A stretch of 58,614 bases of DNA from Nemertoderma westbladi (GCA_032718475.1 JAUCBJ010005177.1:1-58614); one strand, 5' to 3'; counted from the stretch's first letter, positions 1-12,400 are shown. A program made the numbers and translations. The notes: a model not told the origin generated them from the letters alone.

Positions 1-240
1 AGTGGCTCTGTACTAATTAGTGGTCCACTCACACCCCCACCAGTGGACGCCACCTGTTAACTAATTGGATCGCAATGACGGATAAAGTATGAGGAGGAAG
101 TGACGTTAGGAAACTGTTCGGAAATAATAGAGAAATGATTTCTTTAGGGAATTTTGTTGCTAAACCAAATTCCCAATTAACTTGTAATCTTGTGCGGGAG
201 GAGTTGTTGTTATCGAGGTATAAGTTGATTTAATGACGAC

Positions 241-3089
241 ATGGAGGTTGTTACAGATGATAAGAAATCGTTGGTTAACAGTTTATCTCTGGAAACTGTT
301 GATGGATGTGTCAACCGCATTGGTTTCGGATTGTTTCAGGTTCGTTTAGAATTATTTTTATTTTTGTATACCAGTAGTAGTAATTTTCGAATTTTTATAT
401 TAATCTTAGTTCAGTTCAAAGCTTTATAGTTTTTAGTTCCTTGTTTACTGTACCTTAAGGTAACTTCCATAATCTTACACTACAGTATGTTTCATTTTAA
501 TTATATATCAACTCTGTTGTTTCCTTATTTCAGATTTTCGCAATTTTCTACGTTGGGGTGTTATTTATGAGTGACGGTATAGAAATGATGGTAGTTAGTC
601 TACTCGCTCCACAAGTGTACTGTGATTGGCGGTTGTCAAGACTACAAGAGACGTTGATAGCTACCGTTGTGTTTATTGGCATGGGTATCGGCAGTCCAAT
701 TGTTGGGCGAATTTGTGATAAAAACGGCAGGAAGACAGGTCTCATGTATGTTTGTTGTACCGGTACATATACAGCTTGCTACTGTATTATATTCGGGGGG
801 GGGGGTAACTGGACGCAAAACCCGCCTTGGCGAATTAATATCCAGCCTCAATGTTAAATTCCCAATTTAGGGAAAGGAACAGGTTAAAGTGGTACGTTAT
901 TTTAACCAAAACAATAAACAAAACACAACAGGTTACAGGTTACAGTTTTATTTTTGAGGATAATCGGCTGTTATTTGCGTCGAATTTCCCCTGGAGAGGA
1001 ATGAATTTTTATTGCGTCCAGTCCCCCCCCCCCTCCCCCCCCCCCCTATCTGTCGGTGAGATAGGGTTGTGGTTATACGTATCAGGTGAACTGATTAGGG
1101 TAGCCCCAACTACCGACCGGTTTCACCAGTATTCGCCTATGTCGGGAATTGGATGGTACCGATGCAAAGGTGGCGTTGCTAGGTTTCTAAGTCTCTACTC
1201 ACTCAAATATTTACCCAGCCTCATATAGTTTTGTATGGCGACCTCCCATGCCGTGCAGGTAACAGCCAAGAGAGAGGGGCCTTCGGTTTTCCTCGTGAGT
1301 TTCATGTTTCAATTTTACCGATAACTTTATTTGTGTAATTGCCATCGCTTCTGTTACTTGTTTCCAATGTACAGTACTAAGTAGGCCTAACTGTTATAAT
1401 ATTTTATTTGCATTTCCCAGATATTCATCTTGTATTGTGTTTGTATTTGGGTTGCTAAGCGCTTTTTCTCCGAGCTATTATTGGCTGTTGCTGGCTAGAG
1501 GTCTAACAGGTGTTGGCCTGTCGGGAGTGATTCAGGGTTCAACATACCTTGCGGAATTCCTACCTGTGCAGAATAGAGGAAAGGTTTTGAATGGTCTGGA
1601 AGCATTCTGGTCCCTGGGTTCCATTCTCGCTTCCGGTGTAGCAGTACCTATTATGCCTAGGTTAGTTATTGTAACAATTGCATGAAATAAATATATAAAT
1701 AAATAAAATTTGCTGTTGGTATGGAATATGTTGTTATGTTGGAATATGTTGGAATATGTTGTTATGTAAATACATTTATATCATTTATAAATGTTGTTTC
1801 TTTTTTTTTATTTGAAGTGTTAGTGTAGTAACACCTCCCCCCCTCCCCCACCCAATTGCTATTGATAGTATTTAACTAAATTATTTAAATGCCGATTGTA
1901 TTGTATTGAAGAAGTGCAACAGTTGCACATTTGAATATGTTTTGTTTAATATTGTTTATTTTCGCCTTTTTGTTTCCAAAATCTATTTTAATTTTTTCGA
2001 AGTTATTACAGATGCAGCTAGTAACATCATGTTACAATAATTTAGTAAATCAATTTTAATATCCTACTACAAATCATTATCAAATTTGTAATAATAACTA
2101 AAATTTACGGTCCGGAAACGTAAATTTTAAGCTTAGATTGAGCAAAACGTAGAATATAGATAGGGTTAAAAAAACATTAACTTCCTATATACTAAGTTTT
2201 CCTAATTTTTTACTTTTACTTTAGATACGGATGGCGTCCCTATCTCATAATCTGCACGGCACCCAGTCTGATGTTCCTTGTCGCATCCTATTGGGCGCCT
2301 GAGAGTCCACGTTACCACCAAGTGACCCACAGACCGGACTTAGCCATAAAGACCCTGCGAATGATATCGAAAACAAACAAGAAAACTACCACAATAAACA
2401 AACTAATTCCTATAGAAATTAGCGAAAGTCCTGGGAAATTAAAAGATCTATTTACGAAAGATTACTTGCGATTTACGCTTATAATATGGCTACTGATATT
2501 TTTCAGTTATTTTTCATATTACGGCGCTCCGTTATTCACAGCCCAAGTTCTTCGCCAAAACGTGACGTGTCTAACGAAAGTTGAAGTTACTAAAGACAAT
2601 AATTGTCATCACCACGGATGTAAGCTTATGGATAAACGTGAACTAATTGAGTTTCTATGGACATCAACTGCTGGGTTACCTGCTTGTTTTGTTTCTGTAC
2701 TTCTAGTAGACAGGATTGGAAGGAGACCTCTGATATCTATTTCCTTTCTCACTTACGGTATCTTTATGTTTTTACTGTTGATTTGCGGCGGCTCCGCTGT
2801 TATGCTTATAGTCTTTCTGTTTGTCGTCCGCGGCGCTTGCGGTCTCAACACTCAGTCCTTGATCACCTACATGAGCGAGGTGTATCCGACCAGGGCGCGA
2901 GCGGTGGGCATCGGGAGCGCGAATGTTTGGGCACGTATCGCCGCGGGGTTAACAACCTTTGTCGCCATTATGGTCGGTAGCACGGATCCCACAGCTGTTG
3001 TTTGCGTTTACGGGGCTCTCGGAATCCTAGGTACTTTCGTAGTTTTCGCCTCTCCTTATGAAACTAAGAATGTTTCGCTCCGCGACTAG
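241..3089 (+). CDS. svop: SVOP/SVOPL-like major facilitator transporter, 4 exons
   Basis: Exons inferred at 241-339, 534-745, 1421-1660 and 2225-3089 (introns with GT-AG ends, phases 0, 2, 2) give 471 aa, close to vertebrate SVOPL (about 490). Spacing between conserved residues matches my recollection of SVOP across every junction. Seen: the GFG-x-FQ start of the domain at residues 28-33, DGIEMM near 46, MFS motif A (GRICDKNGRKTG) at about 91-102, PESPRY at about 209, a Cys-bearing loop (NVTC...NNCHHHGC) in the second half, the repeated motif VDRIGRRP near 345 and EVYPTRAR near 401. Family knowledge: SVOP proteins are 12-helix membrane proteins related to SV2 and organic cation transporters; the substrate is unknown. 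The ATG at 241 opens exon 1; an upstream non-coding exon cannot be excluded. Intron 2 holds a MITE. Family call is firm; SVOP versus SVOPL is not resolved. Confidence 0.88.
795..1047 (+). mobile_element. MITE family A, copy 1 (ACTGGACGCAA TIRs capped by G and C tracts)
   Basis: Lies in intron 2 of the SVOP-like gene. A G tract (795-805) is followed by ACTGGACGCAA (808-818); the far end reads TTGCGTCCAGT (1012-1022) followed by a C tract to about 1047. The interior contains the segment CTTGGCGAATTAATAT and GTTATTTTAACCAAAACAAT, shared with copies near 33.0-33.5 kb and 57.1-57.25 kb. No protein is encoded, so it is non-autonomous. No clear target duplication was found. Confidence 0.75.
1661..2224 (+). 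other. Intron 3 of the SVOP-like gene, no other feature
   Basis: AT-rich intron bounded by GTTAGT and a TTTAG acceptor. It has a short repetition of TGGAATATGTTG near 1720-1765 and a C-rich run near 1836-1852. Nothing else is recognisable. Confidence 0.6.
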
Positions 3090-3191
3090 CTTACATTCTT
3101 TAGTTCCACCTTGACTGACTATAGATATTACCACAAAAATTACTATGAATATTCTTACATCACTGAATGTCCCAACGTAAAATTTCATAGG

Positions 3192-3437
3192 AATAACTAT
3201 TTACATACTTGTTTCTAAAGTAGCACTTTACCGTGTGATGATCCGAGTGGCTTTGTTACACAAACGAACGTTAATGAGTGAGTGAAAGTAAAGCCATGAG
3301 GATCAGAACACTGTAATAACTACTTACATACTTGTGTGTAAAGTAGCACTTTACAGTTTGATGACCGAGTGGCTTTGTTACACGAACGAAATTAGTGAGT
3401 GAGTGAAAATAAAGCCACCAGGATCAGAACACTGTAA
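3192..3437 (+). repeat. Two tandem ~123-bp monomers at the 5' end of a LINE
   Basis: The block AATAAC-TA-TTTACATACTTG ... GATCAGAACACTGTAA occurs twice, at 3192-3314 and 3315-3437, with a few substitutions. Both include AAAGTAGCACTTTAC, CGAGTGGCTTTGTTACAC and GAGTGAGTGAAA. It sits about 100 bp before the LINE ORF1 start at 3541. Tandem 5'-UTR monomers with promoter activity are known in several LINE families (for example mouse L1); the promoter role here is inference. Confidence 0.7.
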
Positions 3438-3540
3438 AGTTCTTTGCAACAAGTATGTATGATAATGTAAGAATCCGCTCTTTGCCTACCTATAAAAGTA
3501 TTTTCTGTAAAATTTGATTTTACGAAACTTAACGATATCG

Positions 3541-4602
3541 ATGAGCCAAGCAGCTTGTTGTCCGGATTGCCTTCAGGTGTTCAACAGCGTACGAGGCGTA
3601 AGCAGTCATAGACACTTCTGTTCAATGCGCTCTCAAGCACCACCGCCGATAATGCAATCTTTCATTCAACAACCGGCGACGACATACGCCCAAGTAGTGT
3701 CCGAGTCCGATTCCGGTAGTGCAATAAACTCATCGTTCTTTTATTCGCAATCAAACCCGGGATCCCCAAATCAGCATTCTTATGCGCAATATCAACAACA
3801 ACCGACTGGTCAACTGCCTATTCCATTTGCAAATAATCAACAACAATTCCAACAGACGCCGCCACCGGTAACTCAAACGTTCTACAACCGTCAACCCGGC
3901 GATCAACTAGTCACAATCAACGCCTTGAAGCAGATTGTTGGAAGTGTTGTTCGTGAGGAAGTCCGATCCGGAATTAATGTCCTACGATTAGAGCATTCCG
4001 ACCGAATCTCTGCATTAGAGGAACGATGCGATAATTTAGAGAAACACAACGATTATCTGAACAACGAATTACGTACCGTTCACAACACTTTGCGACAACA
4101 ACAAATCTTTATGGAAGCAATCGACCAAGAGAAACGTTATGCAAAGCTTGTTATCTTAGGAGTTCCTGAAGATGAGAATCATGAGGTGCTCCCCGGCTCA
4201 GTTAGTGATAAAGTCGAAATGCTTTTCAAAGAAATTAAATATGATGAGATTGAGTTTACCGCGGAACGCATCGGTGAGTGGAAACCAGGTAATTACACAA
4301 ATGGTAAACCGTATTCTCGCCCGATCATGATAAACACTAAAGACAAGAAGAGTCGAATTAAAGTTCTTAGTAATTCTCAACAATTAAAGGACAATAACAA
4401 GCAAGATCTGAAAGATATTTATGTTAAAAAAGACGTACATCCTGCTACGAGACGCGAAATTCAACAACTTCAACAGGAAGAGAAAAAACTCAAAAACAAC
4501 CCCGAGAATGTAGGCGTACCGATTAAATATGACGCTAAAGCTGGAGTAATACTACGAAATAATGTCATTGTAGATCGATATATGCCCACTTACTTTAAAT
4601 AG
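3541..4602 (+). CDS. LINE ORF1 protein (zinc finger, coiled coil, L1-type RRM-like domain), 353 aa
   Basis: The frame is open from 3514 but the first ATG is 3541, which I take as the start. The N terminus has a C2H2-type finger, C-x2-C ... H-x3-C (CCPDC ... SSHRHFC, residues ~6-28). A Gln/Pro-rich stretch follows (~30-125), then a heptad-like coiled coil (~150-205, SALEERCDNLEKHNDYLNN) and an RRM-like domain starting YAKLVILGVPE (~210) with a conserved C-terminal part (IYVKKDVHPATRRE, VDRYMP). This order is known from ORF1 of L1-like and other LINE clades, where it binds element RNA in the ribonucleoprotein. The frame is undamaged although ORF2 is broken. Confidence 0.8.
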   Translation: MSQAACCPDCLQVFNSVRGVSSHRHFCSMRSQAPPPIMQSFIQQPATTYAQVVSESDSGSAINSSFFYSQSNPGSPNQHSYAQYQQQPTGQLPIPFANNQQQFQQTPPPVTQTFYNRQPGDQLVTINALKQIVGSVVREEVRSGINVLRLEHSDRISALEERCDNLEKHNDYLNNELRTVHNTLRQQQIFMEAIDQEKRYAKLVILGVPEDENHEVLPGSVSDKVEMLFKEIKYDEIEFTAERIGEWKPGNYTNGKPYSRPIMINTKDKKSRIKVLSNSQQLKDNNKQDLKDIYVKKDVHPATRREIQQLQQEEKKLKNNPENVGVPIKYDAKAGVILRNNVIVDRYMPTYFK

Positions 4603-4612
4603 GGAGGCCCGC

Positions 4613-6701
4613 ATAATCATCTGTCAATTTGTTCTTTTAATATCTGTGATGTTCAGGACAAACTCCGTTTAAACTGGCTCATAAACTATTTTCAAAATTT
4701 TGACTTAGTTTTCCTGTATGAAATCAAGACTGCACTTCAGCTGTCGCTACCCGGTTTTAAAGTACTTTCCATTCCCGATAAATCCATCCCCGGTCGAGGT
4801 GGAACTGCTATGTGTATCCGCAACTCGCTATACCGCAATGTCTCAAAAATATCGATCAATATTGAAGGCATTATGGCTGTTAAATTTAAACAATATCCGA
4901 ACGTCTGTTTTATTGGTTGTTACATAGCTCCATCAGACTCACTGTACTTCAAAACAGAAACGTTTGGTGTTATTCAGGGCTATTTAAAATAAGATAGTGA
5001 TTCCTTTTTGTTTATTGGAGACTTCAACACACATGTTGTTAATAAACAAGAACGGAAAGATGCTGAACGCTATAATAAAAGATACTGGCTGTAAACTTTT
5101 GGGTCCGTTGGGCGACTTTTCTTATAACTACACATTCTGAAAAAAAGAAAGATGGATCTCACAGATTGATTATAGTTTTGTTAGTAACCAAAACTCAATT
5201 AATTCATTCAACATGAATTCAACAATTCAACAATTCAACATCATTCAACAACAACCAGAATCTCAGCTTCCCGTCTGATCACTCACCCCTGGAAGTCTCA
5301 GTTGAGCTACAGTGTGAAATTAGTGGAGCGATTCTTCTGGAAAGAGCATCAGATCTTGGTAAATCAGTATACTCGAACCCACCTCCGAAATGTTGTAAAA
5401 TTCGCAACACAAACTTAGACACTAGAAAAGTTGTAGATTTCATTGATAAAAACGCTGCAAGATTCTCCGACATTACAGACCCACAAGTCTTCGATGATCA
5501 GTTATATTGGCTACTTTCTCAGACCGAGAAAGTCAGCTGTTTACCAAAGTTGGTATCTACAAACATAATGAATATCCAAGATGGTAACAATATAACGATC
5601 TACAAACATTGGATGGAGATCGCTAAATCGCGAGATCCAAAATCGCTCTGGCAAATGATCTCATGGAAAGGTACATTGGAGACAGATCATTCGGGATTTC
5701 CATCAGATGATGTGTTTGCTACCCACTTTACTAATTTACTGAATCCAGAGAGGAATGACGTCGCCGATGTCTTAATAGACATTTCAAATATACCCATCGT
5801 GCCTGAGCTGGACAACCCCATTAGTCAAGAAGAAGTGGAAGATGCCGTCTGTAAATTGAAATCTAATAAATACGAGTCTAACCAAAAACATGTCAATAAG
5901 TTTTATGCTTTCATTATTGCTAATCGCAATATGCCTTTCTGCATTAAACGGATGGTGTGCAACTCCGCCCTATTTGCCTCGCTGTACTATGGTTGCGAAA
6001 CCTGGATTTGCTCGTCTTATAAACCACTTGAAGCACAATACATACGCGTAATCAAGTCGCTATTAGGAGTTCGCACACAAACAAATAACGATGCTTGTCT
6101 CATCGAATCAGGATTTCCCAGTTTGTCTGCCATGATTCATGAGAAACAGCGAGTATGGTTACTGAAGAAAATGGGTTGATGGGATGTCACAGATCCATTT
6201 TACATTGCGTTCAGCGCTGGGTCGAGAATAAACTCTCCTATGGTTCGCGCAGTCAATCGTTTAATCAGCTCTAATCGAAACTACATTACTGAGGATTTCG
6301 TTGCTCATCAGCAGCGAATTCATCAGCTGGCGCCGTCGCACACAAAGCTACGAACCTACCTGGAGATCAACCCAACGCTTACACCGTTCAGTTGTTACAA
6401 CCGCAATCTAAACAAAAGTCTATTCGAGGAGCATCGTCTCGCCTTAACGCGATTCAGAGTTTCGGCTCATCGCTTGCGCGTCGAAACAGGGAGGTGGAGT
6501 AGAATTGATCGGAAACAACGAACCTTTTGTTGTGGTTCAGGCGACGTGCAAGATGAGAAACATGTTTTGTTCCATTGTAAATTAACAGAACATCTACATA
6601 TTGACGGTGAATGTAGCGATTTGCATGGAATCATGGAACACGATTCGGATTATCGAACTCTAGCAAAAAGGGTCTACGATACACTAACGATGTACAATTG
6701 A
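4613..6701 (+). pseudogene. LINE ORF2 remnant (endonuclease and C-terminal part, RT core deleted)
   Basis: In one frame from about 4613 an APE-type endonuclease is readable: SICSFNICDVQDKL, FLYEIKT (metal-binding Glu), then a stop at 4990; FIGDFNTH (GDFN motif) follows in a neighbouring segment. The open stretch 5550-6179 begins with a pre-RT linker ending EEVEDAVCKLKSNK, where RT motif 0/1 should begin, and jumps to LFASLYYGCETW and SLLGVRTQTNNDACLIESG, normally downstream of the RT. A last segment, 6240-6701, ends with a zinc-binding-like motif CCGSGDVQDEKHVLFHC. Stops, frame changes and the lost RT make it non-functional. Confidence 0.78.
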
Positions 6702-6782
6702 TTACTACGTCTTCTATTAATTTTAGTAATACAATTATTCTAACAAATGTTTCTTCCTGTAAAATAAAATAAATTTATTTTC

Positions 6783-8699
6783 TTACTTGTGTAGTGAATT
6801 TGAATTTGTAATTATTATTTTGCTTAGTCCAATATTTTCACATTCTTTTAAGGACTTATGATTACGTCGGGAAATTTATTTGTGCTATAATTTTAAGTCT
6901 ATAATTATATATATATATATGTAGTTTTATTCCAAAATTGTAACATAACGAACTGATTGTATATATATTATAAGTGATAGAAACTGCACAAATTATATTA
7001 GTTGCTGTATAAATAAATGTAAAAATGACATAAATTATGTTATAAAATAGTTAGCTTATATTTATGGTGGCGTTTGGAGCCATGTTATAATAATATAGCT
7101 AGACCCTACTGGTTATTAATAGCTACCACGCCTACCGGTAGGTAATGCAGTAGGCCTATCTGGCGGTCAGGCAATTAATAATAAATATCAACTATTGTTT
7201 ATGTGGTAACCATGACGGCGTCACTTTACGGTCACGCCGTCGGGACATTACAACACCAATACAGTACTAATTGCACAGGCCAATGCAATACTGTACTGTA
7301 ATGTCCTCTAAAGTTGTTAAGAGCTAAATAACAACTCGCTGTTAAAACTAACAGCCAGAGGCTCGCCAAGCCAACCGCCATGTTATCACGCGGCGGTACG
7401 CCCTTCACGGGCTTCACCATGAAATCTGTAAAGAGAGTCGCTTCAAGACCTTATGTGTTCCATATTAGGGAAAGACGCTGCCCTCTATCACCTTGAACAC
7501 TGCCAATGAAACTCCCAATGTCAGTGGGCCTGTCTGTGCCTAGAATAACTAATACTTTCTGACTGGAACTGTTCTGTTCTCAATTTTAATTTATTTACAT
7601 ATCGTTTTATTTAATTTTACTTAAATAATATATTTGAAATTATTTAATAATAAATGTCCTCTCTGGACTTGATTCTCTCTAAAAAAAAATTATTTTATAA
7701 CTAATTTGTGCTAATTGTATTATAGTATGTTATAGTTAGATAGGCCTAATGTATGTATATTAACAGAGATTATCATATCATGTATTTATAGGTGGGGGCA
7801 GGTGTTACAATAATTGATAAAAATATGTATATATTCAACTCAATTACAAATTCTGATACGGCAAGTACGACATTTAATACTTTAATTTAACTTTTATTTA
7901 ATACATTTTAAAAGAGAACAGTAATGTAATTGACACAGGCGCTCCATAGGTCTAGAGAGCTAGAAGAACGTGTCTGAGTCTGTGAGGGGGGATTGTGAAC
8001 GCAGATCAATGTAAGTAAGGACCTCTGTCGTTACATACAAACCGCTACATACAGAGCACAGTTGTCCCTGGTGGCAATTTGTGAGTGCGTATGGAAAGGT
8101 CTAGTTGTGAAATAAAAATAGACCTTTATTTCATAAGGTTATCTCTTCCACAGAAAAAAATAATTTTAAATAGGAAGGTATTTTTGCCTGCAGTGGGAGA
8201 GACACAATTTTTTTGGGGTGGGGAGGATTGATTTGTATAATGTACCTTTTCAACATCTTAGGCTAGTACTGCCGTTTTTCAAATTATTATGTGCAAAAAT
8301 GGTCTCTAGATATTTTATATTTCCTCTGGAGCTGGAATTGATCATAACACCACATTTCGCATTTGATTCCAATTAAAAATACGTTGGGGGGTTCGGCTTG
8401 TTAAAGAAAGTCATGTTAAGGTAAATCCATTATTATATATTTCTAAAAAATTGTTCTTGTGAACTTGTGATAATTTATCAGCGTTCTGAGGATATCCTCG
8501 TAACGTGTCAAAATAATCACTAACTTAGTAACGATAAACTTCTAGAACACTTATTGAGTATTCCCCATTAAATAAATATACCCTTTCATTGTAGCGAGTG
8601 GTTAAATACGGTCAAATACTGTAGGGTTGAGCACAGTGGCAGCATATGATGGTATTGACAGATGGGAGGACATGAGGAGGTAAATTGCGGACATACAAG
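6783..8699. other. Gene-free AT-rich stretch
   Basis: No supported gene. A small TA run (6905-6921) and an A run near 7680 are the only simple features. Short ORFs here have no recognisable protein features. Confidence 0.5.
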
Positions 8700-8729
8700 G
8701 TATCAGATAGTATTTCCAGGTCTATCTTT

Positions 8730-8912
8730 TACCTGAGCTGCAAGCTGAATGGTTATTGCGTCAGACTTCCAACCCGGGGATCACCAGTTCGATCCCATCT
8801 GGTCGTCTTTAACTTTGCACAACAGTTATGCCCAACGAAAATTATATTAACATGAAACCACTCACACCCAAAACACCATAAATAAATTATGAAAATAAAA
8901 TAATAGTAATTT
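8730..8912 (+). repeat. tRNA-derived SINE-like sequence
   Basis: GCTGAATGGTTATTGCG (A-box-like) is followed at tRNA-like distance by AGTTCGATCCC (B-box-like, GGTTCGANTCC consensus). The spacing matches a Pol III internal promoter, but no proper cloverleaf closes. An A-rich AT tail (CATAAATAAATTATGAAAATAAAATAAT) ends near 8910. This fits a degenerate SINE head with tail, not a functional tRNA. A single copy in the window, so family status is unproven. Confidence 0.4.
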
Positions 8913-9164
8913 ATCGCCTTTCACTATGGGTGTAACTGTCCTGGCTAAATTAATAGTTCGAGTGTATAATTAATCATTGTGGCCGTGATGGTTCATGGGA
9001 AAGCTAATAATTAAGCTTTCAGAGTTACGATATGTTAACTAATGTATCAAAATAACGTTGACCGTTGTGTGAAAATGGTACTAATAGACCCTTGTTCTTC
9101 TATAGTTATTTGTATATTTATTTATGTCATGTCTATATTTATTTGCATATAAATGCTCCTTGTA

Positions 9165-9265
9165 TATTTATGTAAACTTCCCTCGCTGCGCTCGCTCGGT
9201 ACATAAACACCCGGATCATAACGCTGAAAAGTGCTAATTTCCACACAATGATCTATATAGTTATT
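9165..9265 (-). repeat. Dispersed repeat, copy 1 (partner near 37086-37190)
   Basis: Reverse complement shares the order ATTGTGTG-AAAA-TAGCACTT, TATGA-CCGAGTGT-TTATGTA, CGAGCGAG and TTTACATAAATAT with 37086-37190. Too degraded to classify. Confidence 0.5.
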
Positions 9266-9454
9266 AATTAATATACTTATTTGGCATTTAAGAAAGAATT
9301 TATTAAATTTTCGCTCTACTTTAGTTATCATTGATTCGAAAATAAATTATTAGAGTGAATTCATAAATATATGAACTACCAGCCAATTATGTAAGCATAA
9401 TTTTCCGGTTTTAAAATTTTATTTGGTCGCCCAAACGGGCGTTTTACAGTAATT

Positions 9455-12400
9455 ATGTCGGTTTCTTTTGCAGTGGACAGACGATTGTCGGCAGACGAAT
9501 GGCCTCTGGATGTCCAGAAACGGTGGGCTTCTTCAAAGGACAATTATTCCTTCCACTTGAGCCGAATTCAAGGGACAACAACTGAAACTGCTAGTGTCTC
9601 AGAATTCAGTAAGGTTCGTTCTGTTATAGGGAATAACGTTTTGTAAATTATGGGTCAGGTAGAGAATGTATAGGCCTAGATAAATTATTTATGAAAAAAC
9701 TAGGAATTTAATAAAAAACAATTTGAGGCAGCCGACCGGTTGGTCAAACGTCAACGATTCCTGAGCTCATAAGTTCCTATATTAAACTCTAGAACCAACT
9801 ATATTTTTTAAAACAAGATACACCCCAAACCGGGGTAAAAGGGATAATTTATTTGAAGTAATAACTAGCCTTGTAAAATGTACACGAGGTACTGTAGAAG
9901 GAGAGTACGACCCAGGGTTTGGTACGACCCAGGGTTTGGTACGACCCAGGGTTTGGTACGACCCAGGGTTTGGTACGACCCAGGGTTTGGTACGACCCAG
10001 GGTTTGGTACGACCCAGGGTTTGGTACGACCCAGGGTTTGGTACGACCCAGGGTTTGGTACGACCCAGGGTTTGGTACGACCCAGGGTTTGACTTTTCAT
10101 CTAGCTAGTTCGCCTAGTCTGGGGCACTCCGTGAAAATGAGACAATGGTAGCGGTTGTCTGCAGTCGCATTGCAGAACCCACAGATTCCCCCGTAATTAT
10201 GTATGTGGAAGGGGGTTATGTTTCGAAGTAGTTGTATCTCTCAACCACGAGAGATACAACGTTTAACTACGTGCCTGTTTCTTTTATTAGTTCCTTTCCT
10301 TATAGCCTTGATCGGCGAAACTTTCATTTCGGCTTTGGTGATATTTTTTATATTCTTCTAAGACATCGGGGTTAAATATATTGGGGTGTTTTTGTATAAC
10401 AACTTCTATATATGTCCGAGAATTTTTTAATTTTAAGGCTATTAATTGTATTAATTATTAATTTGTCGAAGAAGCAGTGCACAGACTATCTGCAAATAAA
10501 TATAATTAGAAGCGAACAACCATCATATTATCTTACTGTAACATAGTTACAATTACTACAGTACTGTTGAACAAAGTCAAGTGAGCGGAACAAAGTTGTC
10601 ACAATGAGAAAAAAGTGTCAATATAGGGAATCTGGGCACAAACAATAAGTATTGGGTGTGACCATTTTCTTCCAACTCATACAGAATAGTATTTTTGTAT
10701 TTTTCACTTGAATTTTGAGTTGTAAACAAAATATTTTTATGTTTTTTCGAAACGTTTGACTAAATTATTCCCCTTATGAATTAAAGCCAAGCAGATATAC
10801 TGTATAGCAAATCACAATTATGGTTTATTCGTAAATTTCTTGTCATGTAACTTATCCTTCGGACAGACAGAATTATATGTTATTCATATCGAATACCTCA
10901 CTAACATCTTGCTCTACCGTCATCGCCCACACAATGACGTAGATGGTTGTGTAATTATTGGTAGATTCTTTCATTTAATAAATTTTGCGCCCTTTGTAGT
11001 TGTTTTTTAGCGAGATTCTAACCAAGATTCCTTCTAGATTCAAAGTTTTCTAATTTAATATAAGAAAATTTCAAACGTAAATACTAATTTCATTATGCGC
11101 ATCCACTTTTATCCTCTATATACTGTATGTTATCTCGGAATACATGGCGGTGTTGACATAATGATGACAACTGCTAGACAGACATCAGACATAAACAGCA
11201 TACTAATAATCTCAGAGCTTATCAGACTCAATTTCATTGTCTCTATCCGGTTAACTATTAACTATGTTTTTCTTGCGATAAACTAACATGTTTTATGTTT
11301 TCTTCTATGTTTTCCTAATATGTTTTCTTAATTCTTTAGTCTGTTATTCAACCGCAGTGTTCTTGTGCGAAGTACGTCGAAGCGTTAATGGTTGAGATAC
11401 GGGAGAAAGATAACGTTATAAAGAATCTCAAAAATAAAAAGAGAGAAAAGGTTTGTATGCTTGTCACGCCGCCTGTTCATTGGCCACTAGTTCGGGGCTG
11501 GGTGCCCAAGTGGTTGCCCAAGTCTTTAGTGAGATAATAGTGGACTATTACATACTAACAAGGTGTAGATAAACTGAAAGAGTAGACCTATATAACTTGA
11601 CGTATTTACACTATTATTGTACAGCTCCTCAAATCACCACAGTCAGATCTGATTCACTATTGTCTTTCTCTCCTACCTTCCATTCCCCCCCCCCCCCTTC
11701 TCCTCCCTTCCTATCTATCTGTACTACTTTTTACTATAACAGACAGACGTTATTAACAAATTGAAACGTCAGACAATGGAGATGAGAGCCGGTGTGAAGC
11801 GACTACAGAAGATATTAGTGGAGAAAGAAGAAACAGTTTGTAGTTTACGAGACGCGATGTCTGTTCTAGAATTACCAAGAGATGTAGAAGCATGGTCAAC
11901 ATCGTTACTAGGTAACATAACTGTCATTAATACAATACCATTGATACATTAATTTACTCTACAAATTAAACCTTGTTTTTAGCAAAGTAATGTAGATGCG
12001 GTCATAGTCAACTCACATCACTCGCCTTCATGTAGATGCGGTCATAGTCAACTCACAACACTCGTTTAGCAAAGTAATGTAGATGCGGTCATAGTCAACT
12101 CACTACACTCGTTTAGCAAAGTAATGTAGATGCGGTCATAGTCAACTCACTACACTCGTTTAGCAAAGTAATGTAGATGCGGTCATAGTCAACTCACAAA
12201 ACTCGCCTTCATGTAGATGCGGTCATAGTCAACTCACAAAACTCGCCTTCATGTAGATGCGGTCATAGTCAACTCACAACACTCGTTTAGCAAAGTAATG
12301 TAGATGCGGTCATAGTCAACTCACTACACTCGTTTAGCAAAGTAATGTAGATGCGGTCATAGTCAACTCACTACACTCGTTTAGCAAAGTAATGTAGATG

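Larger units (their letters stand above)
3192..6780 (+). mobile_element. Non-LTR retrotransposon with intact ORF1 and gutted ORF2
   Basis: Order seen: two 5' monomers, ORF1 (zinc finger, coiled coil, L1-type RNA-binding domain), endonuclease remnant (4613-5180), linker and pre-RT (5550-5880), then directly the region C-terminal to the RT and a Cys/His motif (to 6701), and an A-rich end (AAAATAAAATAAATTTATTTTC near 6759-6782). The RT palm with the catalytic Asp pair is missing, consistent with an internal deletion near 5876-5882. ORF2 also carries stops and frameshifts, so the copy cannot be autonomous. Family assignment (CR1/L2-like or Tx1-like) is uncertain. Confidence 0.8.

Noticed and set aside
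851-1228. 125-codon ORF in SVOP intron 2
   Set aside because: It runs through the MITE and its C tract and is explained by them.
7232-7420. 62-codon minus-strand ORF
   Set aside because: No recognisable motif, no exon context, AT-rich intergenic surroundings.
9849-10151. ORFs of 71-83 codons on both strands
   Set aside because: Products of the stop-free 17-bp tandem repeat.
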